Origin: JBAOHV01 sp963714875
GTDB taxonomy: Bacteria > Actinomycetota > Acidimicrobiia > Acidimicrobiales > Microtrichaceae
Assembly: GCA_963714875.1 (NCBI GenBank)
Contig: CAVQQI010000011.1
Location: 1,054,001-1,118,000, forward strand
Direction: 5' to 3'
Length of the DNA: 64,000 nt
Position 1 is the stretch's first letter. Each line of letters opens with the position of its first letter. The notes below the pieces were generated by a model. That model was not told where the DNA came from, searched no databases, and worked only from the letters and a program-made list of their open reading frames with translations. This document shows positions 44,841 through 53,757 of this stretch, piece after piece. The position numbers were made by a program, and so were the translations under genes.

Positions 44841-46151
44841 TCAGTCGCTCCACCCCAGGTCGATCTGCTCCTCGATCACCGGTTGGAGCTCGCCGGCGAG
44901 CGAACGACCCTGTTCCGCGGTGGCCTCGATGATCAGGTAGCCGCCGTAGCCCCGGTCCAGGTCCAGCCACGGGACCGCCCCGAACGCGCCGGCGTCCTCC
45001 ACGTAGTCCTCGTCGTCGGCGCCGGTCCACCACCCCAGCCCATAGCCGCCCAGCGTCCGTCGACCACCGGGGTCGTCGCCCCCGCGCTCGGCGTCGTCAG
45101 CAGCGCGCACACCGCCACCGAGGGTCGCCGACAAGTCGGCCCCGTAGGTCTCGACGACACGATCGGTCTGCATCCGGCGGACCGACTCCTCGCTGAGCAC
45201 CCGTTCGTCGCCGCACACGCCGCCACGCAGCTGCATCAGCAACAGCGTCGAGTAGTCGCGAGCGCTGGCGTAGGCGCCGCCCTCCATGTTGGGGTTGTCG
45301 GTCGCGGCCAACGTGGACGGATCGCCGGCGAACTGCGTCGGGTAGGAGAACGGCCCGTCCTCACTGCTGATCTGGGCGAAGTGGTTGTTGTAGGCCAGCG
45401 AGTCGAGGCCGCACGGCTGGACGTAGGTCTCGTCGATCAGCTCGGCCCACGACCTTCCCGATGCGGCCTCGGCCACCGCTCCCGCGACCTGCCACTGGCC
45501 GCCGCCGTAGCGGAACTCCGTGTCGGGCGCGACGACCTGGTCGTCATCGTCGGTCGTCGTGAAGATCTGACGTGCGCACTCCGACAGCGACCCCGTCGCG
45601 ACGTACTGGCAGATGTAGGGCGCGAACGTCGGGTCCTCGATCAACCCGACCAGCCCGGAGCTGTTCGACAGCAACTGCGCCGGGGTGATGTCCGGATTGC
45701 CCGCTCCCCAGTCGACGACGTCGGACACGGGCGCATCCAGATCCAACGTGCCCTCGTCGGCGAGGTGCAGCAGCACACCGGCAGTGAGCATCTTGGACGA
45801 CGACGCCAGCAGGCTGATGCGATCGGCGTCGAAGTCCCCGCTGTAGTGCTCGTACACGACGCCGTCATCGCGCTCCACGATGACCAGACCGGCACCCTCC
45901 AACCCCTGCTCGGCCACGGCGGCATCCATCATCGCCGCGACCTCGGCGAAGTCGACCTCTCCGCCCTCCGCCTCGGCGATGATCGACGTCGGCGCGCCGT
46001 CACCGTCGTTCGAGTCCTCTGCCGACTCGGACCCTGAACACCCGAGTCCCACCATCGCAAGGACGACCAGCCCGACCGCCGCCACGAGCCTCGGCGCGCC
46101 GGAGCGCCGCCCGGGCCGAACCCGATACTGACGAACTCGATCGTGGTGCAT
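44841..46151 (-). CDS. Serine hydrolase lipoprotein (class C beta-lactamase fold)
   Basis: A 436-residue predicted lipoprotein: signal helix LVAAVGLVVLAMVGLGC (Cys38), acidic linker, then a penicillin-binding-like serine hydrolase with Ser117-xx-Lys120 (SSSK), SNSSGL in the Tyr/Ser region and a YGGGQW block near the usual Tyr-x-Asn. A Gly-rich YGLGWW stands near the KTG position. It resembles the esterase/EstB and D-aminopeptidase branch rather than a resistance enzyme. TAGGTT 38 bases upstream may be its -10. Confidence 0.87.
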   Translation of the reverse strand: MHHDRVRQYRVRPGRRSGAPRLVAAVGLVVLAMVGLGCSGSESAEDSNDGDGAPTSIIAEAEGGEVDFAEVAAMMDAAVAEQGLEGAGLVIVERDDGVVYEHYSGDFDADRISLLASSSKMLTAGVLLHLADEGTLDLDAPVSDVVDWGAGNPDITPAQLLSNSSGLVGLIEDPTFAPYICQYVATGSLSECARQIFTTTDDDDQVVAPDTEFRYGGGQWQVAGAVAEAASGRSWAELIDETYVQPCGLDSLAYNNHFAQISSEDGPFSYPTQFAGDPSTLAATDNPNMEGGAYASARDYSTLLLMQLRGGVCGDERVLSEESVRRMQTDRVVETYGADLSATLGGGVRAADDAERGGDDPGGRRTLGGYGLGWWTGADDEDYVEDAGAFGAVPWLDLDRGYGGYLIIEATAEQGRSLAGELQPVIEEQIDLGWSD

Positions 46152-46214
46152 TGGTGGACCCCCGACGACGACCGGGCAGAACCTACCGGCGGGAGTCGGT
46201 CAGGAAGGTGTCGG

Positions 46215-47018
46215 TCAGGTCGCGAGCGATCCGCCGTAGATCTGCCAGGCCAGCGCCGTCTTCGCTCCCAGGCTCAGCACCAGGTACGCCTTCTCACCGA
46301 ACGCATAGCTGGACCACGGTCCGACGCCCCGGTACTGCAGCCACTGGTTGATCCCGAAGCTGAAGAAGAACACCGCCTGCACCACGAAGATCCCGTAGAC
46401 GAACCCCGGGATGTCCTCGGCGCCGGCGAAGTTGATCGAGATCGCGATCCAGGGAGCGAGGCCGACCAGCGTGCCGAACCAGAACGGCAGCATCGTCGTC
46501 GAGCTGCGTCCCGGCGGATTCATGAGCTCCTGCAGCCAACCGAAGAGGATCATCGCGACGTTCGCCCCGATGATCGCGACGATCGCGTTGATGTTCGTGA
46601 TGCCCGAGTAGCTGCTGATGAGCAGGACCATCAGCGTGGCGCTGAAGGAGTACTCGACCCATCGGAACCGGTTGATGCCCGAGCGCAGGTCCGATTCGTA
46701 CCGCGACCGCATCACGGTGCCGGTCAGCAGGTGGTCGAGCGCGGCGAGCCCCAGGAAGACCGCGATGGCGATGCCGATCTGCACGTCGAACAGCGCCTCT
46801 GGCCGCGGCGCACGGGTGCCGGGCGGCCCCTCCGGGTACGACGACGTGATGGTGATGGCGAAGTCCGACGCCAGGAACAGCACCGCGACGGCCTGCACGG
46901 CGTGCAGGACCGTCAAACCGATGTTCCAACGGCGGAGGTTCGTCAGGCGGTCGGGCGTGATACCGGACGCAATTGCGCCGTCGGGTCGGTCATCCACGCC
47001 GGTCGTTGCTGCGTTCAT
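46215..47018 (-). CDS. Heliorhodopsin
   Basis: A 267-residue seven-helix retinal protein of the heliorhodopsin family, which sits in the membrane with the amino end inside. Signature residues: RLTNLRRWNIGLTVLHAVQA with His39, DHLLTG with His96, the counterion Glu122 in RWVEYSFSATLM, and helix seven EKAYLVLSLGAKTALAW with the retinal Lys253. ATG 47018 has GGAG six bases upstream; ATG 47021 is equally possible. The photocycle family has no agreed function (signalling or membrane-enzyme control proposed). No retinal or carotenoid synthesis gene is in the window. Neighbours are a serine hydrolase and glutamine cyclotransferase. Confidence 0.95.
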   Translation of the reverse strand: MNAATTGVDDRPDGAIASGITPDRLTNLRRWNIGLTVLHAVQAVAVLFLASDFAITITSSYPEGPPGTRAPRPEALFDVQIGIAIAVFLGLAALDHLLTGTVMRSRYESDLRSGINRFRWVEYSFSATLMVLLISSYSGITNINAIVAIIGANVAMILFGWLQELMNPPGRSSTTMLPFWFGTLVGLAPWIAISINFAGAEDIPGFVYGIFVVQAVFFFSFGINQWLQYRGVGPWSSYAFGEKAYLVLSLGAKTALAWQIYGGSLAT

Positions 47019-47165
47019 CATGGGCTCCGATCTCAGATCCGGTTGGGGCTCGACGTACTCCACCGCGATGGAATCCGCACAACCGGCCCTCCTACTCCTA
47101 CCCCACCCCGACCACTGCCAGACGCCACCCTGGTCCCACCGACCCGGTGGCGGCCCGCGGCGCGC

Positions 47166-48035
47166 TCAGCTGATGCGGATCTCGTACATCGTCGGCCACC
47201 ACTTGCCGGTCACCAGGTAGCGGTCGGTGCCCGGCAGGTGGGCGATCCCGTTGGTCACGTCGATCGGCAGCCGTTCATCCGCGGCATCCGCGGTGGCGGT
47301 CGCGTCCGCCGCGCAGCTCGGACAGGTCCGCAACGCCCGTCACCGTCGCGCAGTCGGGGTCGATGCGCAGCAGCTCGTCGGTCTGGAAGCGGTTCGCCCA
47401 GAGCACCTCGCCGTCCCACTCCAGCTCGTTCAGTCGGTCGGCGTCACCGCCGACGCGCCGGATCACCAGCGAGTCGACCTCGGAGAAGTCGTCGGGGTCA
47501 CGCAGCGCGAGCACGTCGCTCCCGTCGCTCATCACGAGTCGGCCGTCCTCCAGGGTCGACAACCCCCAGCCCTCACCCTCGTAGCCGAACTCGCCGAGTC
47601 GTTCGAACGTGTCGGGGTCCCACTCGTACGCGACGCCGTCGAGCCAGGTCAGTTGGATCAGCCGGCCGTCGTCGGTCGCCGTCAGACCCTCGCCGAACTC
47701 GTCGGGTGCCAGGTCGGCCGCCCGCAGGACCTCGCCGCTGTCCATGTCGAGTTCACGCAGCATCGAGCTCCCCTCCCGGCCGGTGGACTCGAACAGCCGA
47801 CCGTCGTGCACGACCAGACCCTGGGTGAAGGCGGTGGGATCGTGCGGCAACGTCCGGACGACCTCGAACTCGAGCTCCGCGGGGTCCGACGGGGTGCAGT
47901 CGCCGGCCGCCGCGGTCGACGGATCCAGATCCGGTCCGCTCCGCGAGCACACCCCACAGCACGACCGACGCCACCACCGCGACCATCGCTGCGACCGCCA
48001 GACCGACCGCCGCTCGCCGACGTCTGCGTGGTCAT
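47166..48035 (-). CDS. Glutaminyl-peptide cyclotransferase family protein, three frameshifts
   Basis: A bacterial glutamine cyclotransferase-like beta-propeller that would form pyroglutamate at peptide amino ends outside the membrane. ATG 48035 overlaps the upstream gene's TGA (ATGA), but the membrane helix (RRRRAAVGLAVAAM ... VVLWGVLAE) is in the next frame, the core (FEVVRTLPHDPTAFTQGLVV ... RLNELEWDGEVLWANRF) in the third, and the end (ERLPIDVTNGIAHLPGTDR ... TMYEIRIS) in a fourth register. Breaks are near 47990-48030, 47945-47955 and 47300-47316, each one extra base; total length then fits 288 residues. Confidence 0.85.
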
Positions 48036-49279
48036 GGCGAGTCTGCGATCCGGAACGCGGTCACTGCTTCGATGTGGTGCGTGTGGGGGAACATGTCGAC
48101 GAGCTCCACACCCGTGGGCCGGTAGCCCCCGTCGGCCAGCAGTCGGGCATCACGGGCGAGCGATGCGGGGTCACAGCTCACCAGGGCGACCCGCGCCGCT
48201 CCGGTGCCGACCACCGCAGCGGCGCCGGCGGGGCCCAGACCCGCTCTGGCAGGGTCGGCCACGACCACGTCCGCCGGACTCGGCGCCCAGCGCTCGACGT
48301 CGGACTGCACGACCTCGGCACCCGACGAGGCGAGGTTCACCCGGGCGTCGTCGACCGAGGACGGCGAGCGTTCCACCATCACCGAGCGGCGGGCACCCAA
48401 CCCGGCGGTGAACAGCCCCACGCCTCCGTACAGGTCCACCAGTCGGTCGGTCATGTGGTCGAAGGGCGCCACCGCGCGGGTCACGGCACGGGTCAGCGCC
48501 TCGGCGCCGTCGGGTCGGGCCTGGAAGAACGACCCGGCCGAGATGCGGAACCGTCGGCGTGCCACGAGCTCATGGACCCATGCGGTGCGTCCGGCGGCCA
48601 GGTCGTCGACGCCGATCAAGGTGACGCCCGCCGGCACGCTCGCGTCGCCCACGGTCGGGGCCACGACCACCATGCGCTCACCCGTCCGGGCGCCGACGCG
48701 CACCACGATCTCGGTCGCCCCCGGGAACCGTCCCTCGGCCACGACCTGCTCGACCGCCGGGTGTGCGACCAGACAACGGTCGAGCACGTGGACCTCGTTG
48801 CTCCTGCGACGGCGCAGCCCGGCCCGCCCGTCGACCACGGCCAGGCGCAGCACGGTGCGCTGATCGAGTGCTGGGAGCACCTCACCAGCCTGCACCGGCA
48901 CGTCGGGCAGGCGTCCGATGCGGGTCAGCGCGTCGCGCACCACCTCGACCTTCAGCCGCCGCTGCAGCTCGAGCCCTGCGTGTTGCAGGTCGCAACCGCC
49001 ACATCCCGCCGCCAGCTCCGGACACGGCGGCGTCACCCGGTCGGGCGCCGAGGTCAGCACCTGCGTCGCGACTCCCTTCGCGAGCGTCTTCTTGTCCACC
49101 GTGAGCTCCACCCGGGCACGCTCGCCCGGGAGGGCACCCTCGACCAGCACGATGCGACCCGACCCCTCCCGGCCGAGCGCCACGCCCCCTGCGACGAACC
49201 GTTCCAGGTCGACCTCGATCGGTGCAGCGTCGACCGGTGTGGTACCCCTGCGGGCTCGGTCCGGGTGTCGGCGCGGCAT
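48032..49279 (-). CDS. RNA uracil-C5 methyltransferase (TrmA/RlmC/RlmD family)
   Basis: A 415-residue enzyme that methylates a uridine in tRNA or 23S rRNA with SAM. It has an amino-terminal TRAM-like domain, Fe-S cysteines Cys86, Cys93 and Cys96 in CPELAAGCGGCDLQH with a fourth in LDRCLVAHP, SAM motif LVDLYGGVGLFTAGL and the catalytic cysteine in VSCDPASLARD. ATG 49279 follows TACGGT by six bases. Its stop overlaps the cyclotransferase start. Target base not predictable. Confidence 0.94.
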   Translation of the reverse strand: MPRRHPDRARRGTTPVDAAPIEVDLERFVAGGVALGREGSGRIVLVEGALPGERARVELTVDKKTLAKGVATQVLTSAPDRVTPPCPELAAGCGGCDLQHAGLELQRRLKVEVVRDALTRIGRLPDVPVQAGEVLPALDQRTVLRLAVVDGRAGLRRRRSNEVHVLDRCLVAHPAVEQVVAEGRFPGATEIVVRVGARTGERMVVVAPTVGDASVPAGVTLIGVDDLAAGRTAWVHELVARRRFRISAGSFFQARPDGAEALTRAVTRAVAPFDHMTDRLVDLYGGVGLFTAGLGARRSVMVERSPSSVDDARVNLASSGAEVVQSDVERWAPSPADVVVADPARAGLGPAGAAAVVGTGAARVALVSCDPASLARDARLLADGGYRPTGVELVDMFPHTHHIEAVTAFRIADSP

Positions 49280-49379
49280 CGCCACACCGTAGGGCTGGGC
49301 GTGCTCGACGGTGCGACGCTCGCGGATAGCCTCATGCGTCCGGCGCCTCCTGCCCCGGCCCGCACAGAAGGTGGACACG

Positions 49380-50060
49380 ATGAGCAGCCGAGAGATCCAG
49401 ATCGCGCCATCGGTGCTGCCGGCGGACTTCTCCCGGCTCGGCGAGGAGTGCGTCGCACTCGAGGCCGCGGGGGTCGACAGGATCCAGTGGGACGTCATGG
49501 ACGGCGTGTTCGTGCCGAACCTGACCTTCGGGCCCGACGTCATCAAGGCCTGCCGCCACCATGTCGACGTGCCGTTCGAGGCCCACCTCATGGTCGTGAA
49601 CCCCGACGAGCTCATCCACCAGTATGTCGACGCGGGATGCGAGATCGTCATCGTGCACGCCGAGGCGTGCGTGCACCTCCACCGCACGCTCGCCAACATC
49701 CGCGAGCTGGGCGCCAGCCCTGCGGTGGCACTGAACCCGGCGACGCCGGCATCCGCGATCGCTCACGTCATGGACCTCGTCGACCTGGTACTCGTCATGA
49801 CCGTGAACCCCGGCTTCGGCGGTCAGGCCTACATCTCGACGATGGAACCGAAGATCGCCGAGGTTGCCGCGATGATCGAGTTCACCGGCCGCGACATCGA
49901 CCTGGAGGTCGACGGCGGGATCGGACCGGCCACTGTCGCCGGAGCCGCCGCCGCCGGGGCGGACGTGCTGGTCGCCGGCAGCGCGCTGTTCAGAGATCCG
50001 CAAGGTCTGGAGCACGCCGTCAGCGAGATCCGCTCGCTCGCGGAGGCAGCCCGAGCGTGA
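49380..50060 (+). CDS. rpe: Ribulose-phosphate 3-epimerase
   Basis: Interconverts ribulose-5-phosphate and xylulose-5-phosphate in the pentose phosphate pathway. The 226-residue TIM barrel shows QIAPSVLPADFSRLGEE, the metal-site WDVMDGVFVPNLTFGP (His replaced region: VMDG), AHLMV, VMTVNPGFGGQAYI and LEVDGGIGP, all usual. ATG 49380 has AAGGTGG upstream; the earlier ATG 49334-region start is unlikely. A lipoprotein gene follows after ten bases. Confidence 0.96.
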   Translation: MSSREIQIAPSVLPADFSRLGEECVALEAAGVDRIQWDVMDGVFVPNLTFGPDVIKACRHHVDVPFEAHLMVVNPDELIHQYVDAGCEIVIVHAEACVHLHRTLANIRELGASPAVALNPATPASAIAHVMDLVDLVLVMTVNPGFGGQAYISTMEPKIAEVAAMIEFTGRDIDLEVDGGIGPATVAGAAAAGADVLVAGSALFRDPQGLEHAVSEIRSLAEAARA

Positions 50061-50070
50061 CGGCTGACCG

Positions 50071-50487
50071 GTGAAGACCTCCCCTCAGGTCCTCGCGGTC
50101 ACGACGCTCGCGCTGGTCGCGCTGGTCGGCGCCGGATGCACCGACGGCACTCCCGAGTTCTGCGACTCGTTGCGTCGCTCCGCGGATCTGTCCGCACTCG
50201 GCGACGCACTCGATGCGGGCGAGTTGGACAACGCAGCCGCCGAGGCGCGCCGCCTCGCGGACCTGGCGGACGAAGCACCGCCCGAACTGCGCAGCGATCT
50301 GACTGCACTGGCGGACGCGGTGGTCGACATCGTCGACCTGGTCGGTGACGAGGCGGCGGGCACCGCGGACGCCAGCGAGATCGAGCGACGGCGCGACCAG
50401 CTCAACCAGGATCTGGCCGAACTGGACCAGCGCAGCGAACGTGTTGCGAACTGGGCGCTGACCGAGTGCGGGCTTCGGCTCGACTGA
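50071..50487 (+). CDS. Small helical lipoprotein of unknown function
   Basis: A 138-residue predicted lipoprotein: signal LAVTTLALVALVGAGC with Cys23, then an all-helical domain rich in Ala, Asp, Glu and Leu (AEARRLADLADEAPPELRSDL) with two further cysteines (FCDSL and LTECGL) that may pair. GTG 50071 is ten bases after rpe, so the two are probably co-transcribed. Not recognised. Confidence 0.75.
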   Translation: MKTSPQVLAVTTLALVALVGAGCTDGTPEFCDSLRRSADLSALGDALDAGELDNAAAEARRLADLADEAPPELRSDLTALADAVVDIVDLVGDEAAGTADASEIERRRDQLNQDLAELDQRSERVANWALTECGLRLD

Positions 50488-50676
50488 CCATCGTTGTGGA
50501 GCGCAGCACCGACGCGGGCATCGCCTCGACGGGATTCCTCACGAATCCGACCGACACGCCGATGGTGTGGTAGTCATGTATTCGTCATCAGATCGTCGCA
50601 ATCGAAACACCCAGCTGGGGGCGTTTCCGTGGCGGTTGGCTCTGACCGACGAATCGGGCCGAACCAACCGCTCTAC

Positions 50677-50682
50677 AGGAGG
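50677..50682 (+). promoter_or_regulatory. Strong Shine-Dalgarno site of the CAP-domain gene
   Basis: AGGAGG lies nine bases before ATG 50692. This gene has a true leader, unlike many neighbours. Confidence 0.75.
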
Positions 50683-50691
50683 ATTTCCTTC

Positions 50692-51138
50692 ATGACCCGA
50701 GTCCGTAACACCCAGGGCACCCGTCGTCTCTCGATCGGCATCGTCGCCCTGGCCGCCTTCGCGGTGCTGGCGACCGGCTGCAACATGAGCGGAGACGCCT
50801 GGAACTCCTCCGTATCGGTCAACAACGAGCGCGAAGCCCGTGGCCTGCGTCCGCTGGATCTGGACAAGGTCCTCAACGAGAAGGCCCAGGCATGGGCCGA
50901 TCAGATGGCCAGTTCCCGCACGGTGCGCCACTCGGTGCTCACCCAGGGCGTCGGCGACAACTGGCGTGTGCTCGGCGAGAACGTCGGCTGGGCCCGGTCG
51001 GTCGAAGAGATGCACCAGCTGTTCATGAACAGCCCCTCGCACCGCTCCACCATGCTCGACCGTCGGTACACGCGCTTCGGCGTGGGTGTCAGCGTCGTCG
51101 ACGGCCGGGTCTACACCGCACAGGTCTTCGCCGGCTGA
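50692..51138 (+). CDS. CAP (SCP/PR1) domain lipoprotein
   Basis: A 148-residue predicted lipoprotein: signal IVALAAFAVLATGC with Cys30, then a compact CAP domain: SVNNEREARGLRPLDLD, the His in RHSVLTQG, LGENVGWARSVEEMH and NSPSHRSTMLDRRYTRFGVGV. Secreted CAP proteins of actinobacteria have uncertain roles in the envelope. The 204 bases upstream hold no gene; they contain an AT-richer patch at 50570-50600 and a good ribosome site, so probably the promoter. Confidence 0.9.
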   Translation: MTRVRNTQGTRRLSIGIVALAAFAVLATGCNMSGDAWNSSVSVNNEREARGLRPLDLDKVLNEKAQAWADQMASSRTVRHSVLTQGVGDNWRVLGENVGWARSVEEMHQLFMNSPSHRSTMLDRRYTRFGVGVSVVDGRVYTAQVFAG

Positions 51139-51161
51139 CCGTCGGCACCTTCGACAGAGAT

Positions 51162-51191
51162 CACCGGGCCCGGCGCGAGCCGGGCCCGGTG
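51162..51191. terminator. Strong bidirectional terminator hairpin
   Basis: CACCGGGCCCGGC (51162-51174), loop GCGA, GCCGGGCCCGGTG (51179-51191): a perfect 13-base stem between the convergent CAP and clpP genes. Confidence 0.85.
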
Positions 51192-51211
51192 CGCGCCCGA
51201 GGCCCTGTTGC

Positions 51212-51841
51212 TCAGCTCTCGTCGATGTCGTCTTCCATCTGGGTGCGACGCTGGATCACGTCATCGATCAGCCCGTAGTCCTGGGCCTCGGCCGCGGTGA
51301 ACCAGCGGTCGCGGTCGGAGTCCAGGTTGATCTGCTCGGGCGTCTGACCGGTGTGCTCGGCGATGCGCTCGGCCAGCAGCGACTTGATGTACTTCAGCTG
51401 CTCTGCCTGGATGGCGATGTCGGACGCCTGACCCTGGAGGCCCGCCGAGGGCTGGTGCATCATGATGCGGGCGTGCGGCAGGGCGAATCGCTTGCCGTGC
51501 TCGCCGGCGCACAACAGGAACTGCCCCATCGAGGCCGCCAGGCCCATGCAGATGGTCCCCACGTCGGGCGAGACGAACTGCATCGTGTCGTAGATGGCCA
51601 TGCCGGCGGTGACCGAACCGCCTGGGGAGTTGATGTAGAGCCAGATGTCAGCCTCGGGGTCCTCTGCTTCGAGGTAGAGCATCTGGGCGGTGATGAAGTT
51701 CGCGACCTGGTCGTTGACCTCGGAACCGAGGAAGACGATGCGGTTCTTCAGGAGCCGGGCGTAGATGTCGGCGGAGGGCTCCATGCCGGTGCCGGTCTGG
51801 GCCACGACAGGAGGAATCACGGGGGTGTCGAGTGACTGCAT
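51212..51841 (-). CDS. clpP: ATP-dependent Clp protease proteolytic subunit
   Basis: A 209-residue serine protease barrel subunit that works with ClpX/ClpC ATPases in the cytoplasm. Catalytic Ser104 is in GLAASMGQF, His129 in ARIMMHQPS and Asp178 in DRDRWF; INSPGGSVTAG lies before. The short propeptide (to about residue 20) is normal. TAGCCT is nine bases before ATG 51841. A second clpP is usual in actinobacteria but is not adjacent here, nor is tig or clpX. Confidence 0.97.
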   Translation of the reverse strand: MQSLDTPVIPPVVAQTGTGMEPSADIYARLLKNRIVFLGSEVNDQVANFITAQMLYLEAEDPEADIWLYINSPGGSVTAGMAIYDTMQFVSPDVGTICMGLAASMGQFLLCAGEHGKRFALPHARIMMHQPSAGLQGQASDIAIQAEQLKYIKSLLAERIAEHTGQTPEQINLDSDRDRWFTAAEAQDYGLIDDVIQRRTQMEDDIDES

Positions 51842-51884
51842 AGGGAGGAGAGGCTAACGCGGCTCCCACCATTCCCCGCGCCGC

Positions 51885-51890
51885 TACGCT
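51885..51890 (+). promoter_or_regulatory. -10 hexamer TACGCT of tRNA-Leu
   Basis: TACGCT lies 11 bases before the mature 5' end of tRNA-Leu, in the short gap divergent from clpP. Confidence 0.5.
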
Positions 51891-51901
51891 GCGCTCCCGT
51901 T

Positions 51902-51985
51902 GCGGACGTGGCGGAACTGGCAGACGCGCTGGGTTTAGGTCCCAGTGCCCGACAGGGCTTGGGGGTTCGAGTCCCCCCGTCCGCA
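51902..51985 (+). tRNA. tRNA-Leu (anticodon TAG)
   Basis: Class II tRNA with a long variable arm. Acceptor GCGGACG pairs with CGTCCGC, anticodon stem CTGGG/CCCAG closes loop TT-TAG-GT, T loop GGTTCGAGTCC. Discriminator A51985 and encoded CCA (51986-51988). Confidence 0.97.
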
Positions 51986-52003
51986 CCACAGCTCGGTGCT
52001 GTG

Positions 52004-53701
52004 TCAGTCGGTGCTGCGCAGCAGACGTCCCGGCAGCGCACCGGTGTGCTCGCCGTGGTCCATGAACTCCACCCCGTTGACGATCGTGTGATCGATGCCG
52101 TTGGCACGTTGGACGAACCGCGGCGCCCCTCCGGGGAAGTCGTGCACGATCTGGGGCAGCTCGAGCGCCAGAGCGTCCAGGTCGATCACGTTGAGATCCG
52201 CGAAGGCCCCCTCTGCGATCACTCCCCTGTCCCGGTAGCCGATGAACGACGCGGTGTCCGAGGTCAGCCGCCGCACGCCCTCCTCGAGGCTGAGCACGCC
52301 CCGGTCACGCACCCAGTGCGACAGCAGGTAGGTCGGCTGGGACGCATCCATGATCTGCGTGGCGTGAGCGCCGGCATCAGCCAGACCGAGGATGGTCACC
52401 GATGAGGTCACCATCTCCTCGATGGCCGACTCCTGCTCGTTCATGACAGGCCAGTTGACGATCGCACGACCGTCCGAGGCGTCCATCACATCCAGGTACG
52501 CCTCGACGGGGCTGACGCCACGATCGCGTGCGATCGCAGCGATCGAGTCACCCTCGCCGTAGACGTAGCTCGCCGCAGCATCGGCGGGCATCAGGTACAT
52601 GATCTGGAACGGCTCGACGGCCTTCGAGCTGCCTTCCTCGACCAGCCGCGCCCGCACCTGCGGGTCGCGGATCGCCGCGAGTCGACCTTCCAGGTCGAGC
52701 GACTTGAGCGGCGCGAACGAGGGCAGGTCGTCGATCAGGGTGTTCGCAGCGAAGCTGAACAGCACGCCCACGCTGCGCGGGGTGATCTGCGGGCGAAGCT
52801 GCGACCCGCGGGCGTTCGCCTGGGTGGACAGCTCGATCACCCGGCGGTAGTGGTCGTCGAGCGACCGGATCTGTTGCAGGTTGAAGCTGAACGGCCGGCC
52901 GAGCACCCGACTGATCTCGGCCATCCAGCCGAGCTCCTCCTCGACACGATCACCGGGAGCGTTCTCGACGTTGTAGCGGGGCGCGGATTCGAGCACTCCC
53001 CGACCCAGCTCGCGCAGCGGCGCCGCGATCCGGAAGAACTCCGAGGGGTCCGACCAGGTGCCCGGCACGTTGCGGCCGTCAGGAACCCGGTGGAACAGCG
53101 AACGGGAGATCGAATATCCCATCGCACCGGCGCGCATCGCTGCCTCGACGTGGTCAGCCATGCGGGCCAACTCGTCGTCGCTGGCCACGTAGTCGGGCTC
53201 GCACGCAGCATCCCCGGCGACGTAGAGCCGCACCGCGACGTCGCCCACGTACCCGCCGGCGTTGATGCCCTGCGGCAGCGAGTCGATGGTGTCGAGGTAC
53301 TCGCCGTAGCTCTCCCAGTTCCAGGAGAGTCCGTCGAGGATGCACGACGCGGGGATGTCCTCGACCGACTCCATGGCGGTCGCCAGCCGTTCGGCCTCGC
53401 CCGGGCGCACGGGGGCGAAGGTCATTCCGCAGTTGCCCATCACCACCGACGTGACGCCGTGCCAGCACGATGACGACATGGTCGGGTCCCACCCCACCTG
53501 TGCGTCCAGGTGCGAGTGCAGGTCGACGAAGCCGGGCGTGACGATGCGGCCCGAGGCGTCGATGACCTGGCTGGCACCGCTCGCATCGACGTCGCCCACC
53601 GCGGTGATGCGGTCGCCGTCGACCGCGACGTCCGCCCGCCGGGAGGCTGCACCCGTCCCGTCGACGACCGTGCCGCCCTTGATCACCAGATCATGTGCCA
53701 T
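52004..53701 (-). CDS. N-acyl-D-amino-acid deacylase family amidohydrolase
   Basis: A 565-residue zinc amidohydrolase. The amino beta-domain is followed by GFVDLHSHLDAQVGWDP (metal-binding HSH), GNCGMTFAPV, the YNVENAPG insertion and a late ADAGAHATQIMDASQ block typical of D-aminoacylase-like enzymes. It would remove acyl groups from D-amino acids or a similar substrate; the exact substrate is not predictable. ATG 53701 has GGGGG about five bases upstream. It diverges from purU with 56 bases between start codons. Confidence 0.9.
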   Translation of the reverse strand: MAHDLVIKGGTVVDGTGAASRRADVAVDGDRITAVGDVDASGASQVIDASGRIVTPGFVDLHSHLDAQVGWDPTMSSSCWHGVTSVVMGNCGMTFAPVRPGEAERLATAMESVEDIPASCILDGLSWNWESYGEYLDTIDSLPQGINAGGYVGDVAVRLYVAGDAACEPDYVASDDELARMADHVEAAMRAGAMGYSISRSLFHRVPDGRNVPGTWSDPSEFFRIAAPLRELGRGVLESAPRYNVENAPGDRVEEELGWMAEISRVLGRPFSFNLQQIRSLDDHYRRVIELSTQANARGSQLRPQITPRSVGVLFSFAANTLIDDLPSFAPLKSLDLEGRLAAIRDPQVRARLVEEGSSKAVEPFQIMYLMPADAAASYVYGEGDSIAAIARDRGVSPVEAYLDVMDASDGRAIVNWPVMNEQESAIEEMVTSSVTILGLADAGAHATQIMDASQPTYLLSHWVRDRGVLSLEEGVRRLTSDTASFIGYRDRGVIAEGAFADLNVIDLDALALELPQIVHDFPGGAPRFVQRANGIDHTIVNGVEFMDHGEHTGALPGRLLRSTD

Positions 53702-53743
53702 GTGAACCCCCGTTCGACGGACCGAGTATGGCAGCTCCACCGG

Positions 53744-53749
53744 TAGCGT
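53744..53749 (+). promoter_or_regulatory. -10 hexamer TAGCGT of purU
   Basis: TAGCGT eight bases before GTG 53758; this fixes the start over the upstream in-frame ATG 53728. Confidence 0.55.
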
Positions 53750-53757
53750 GGTCCGCC

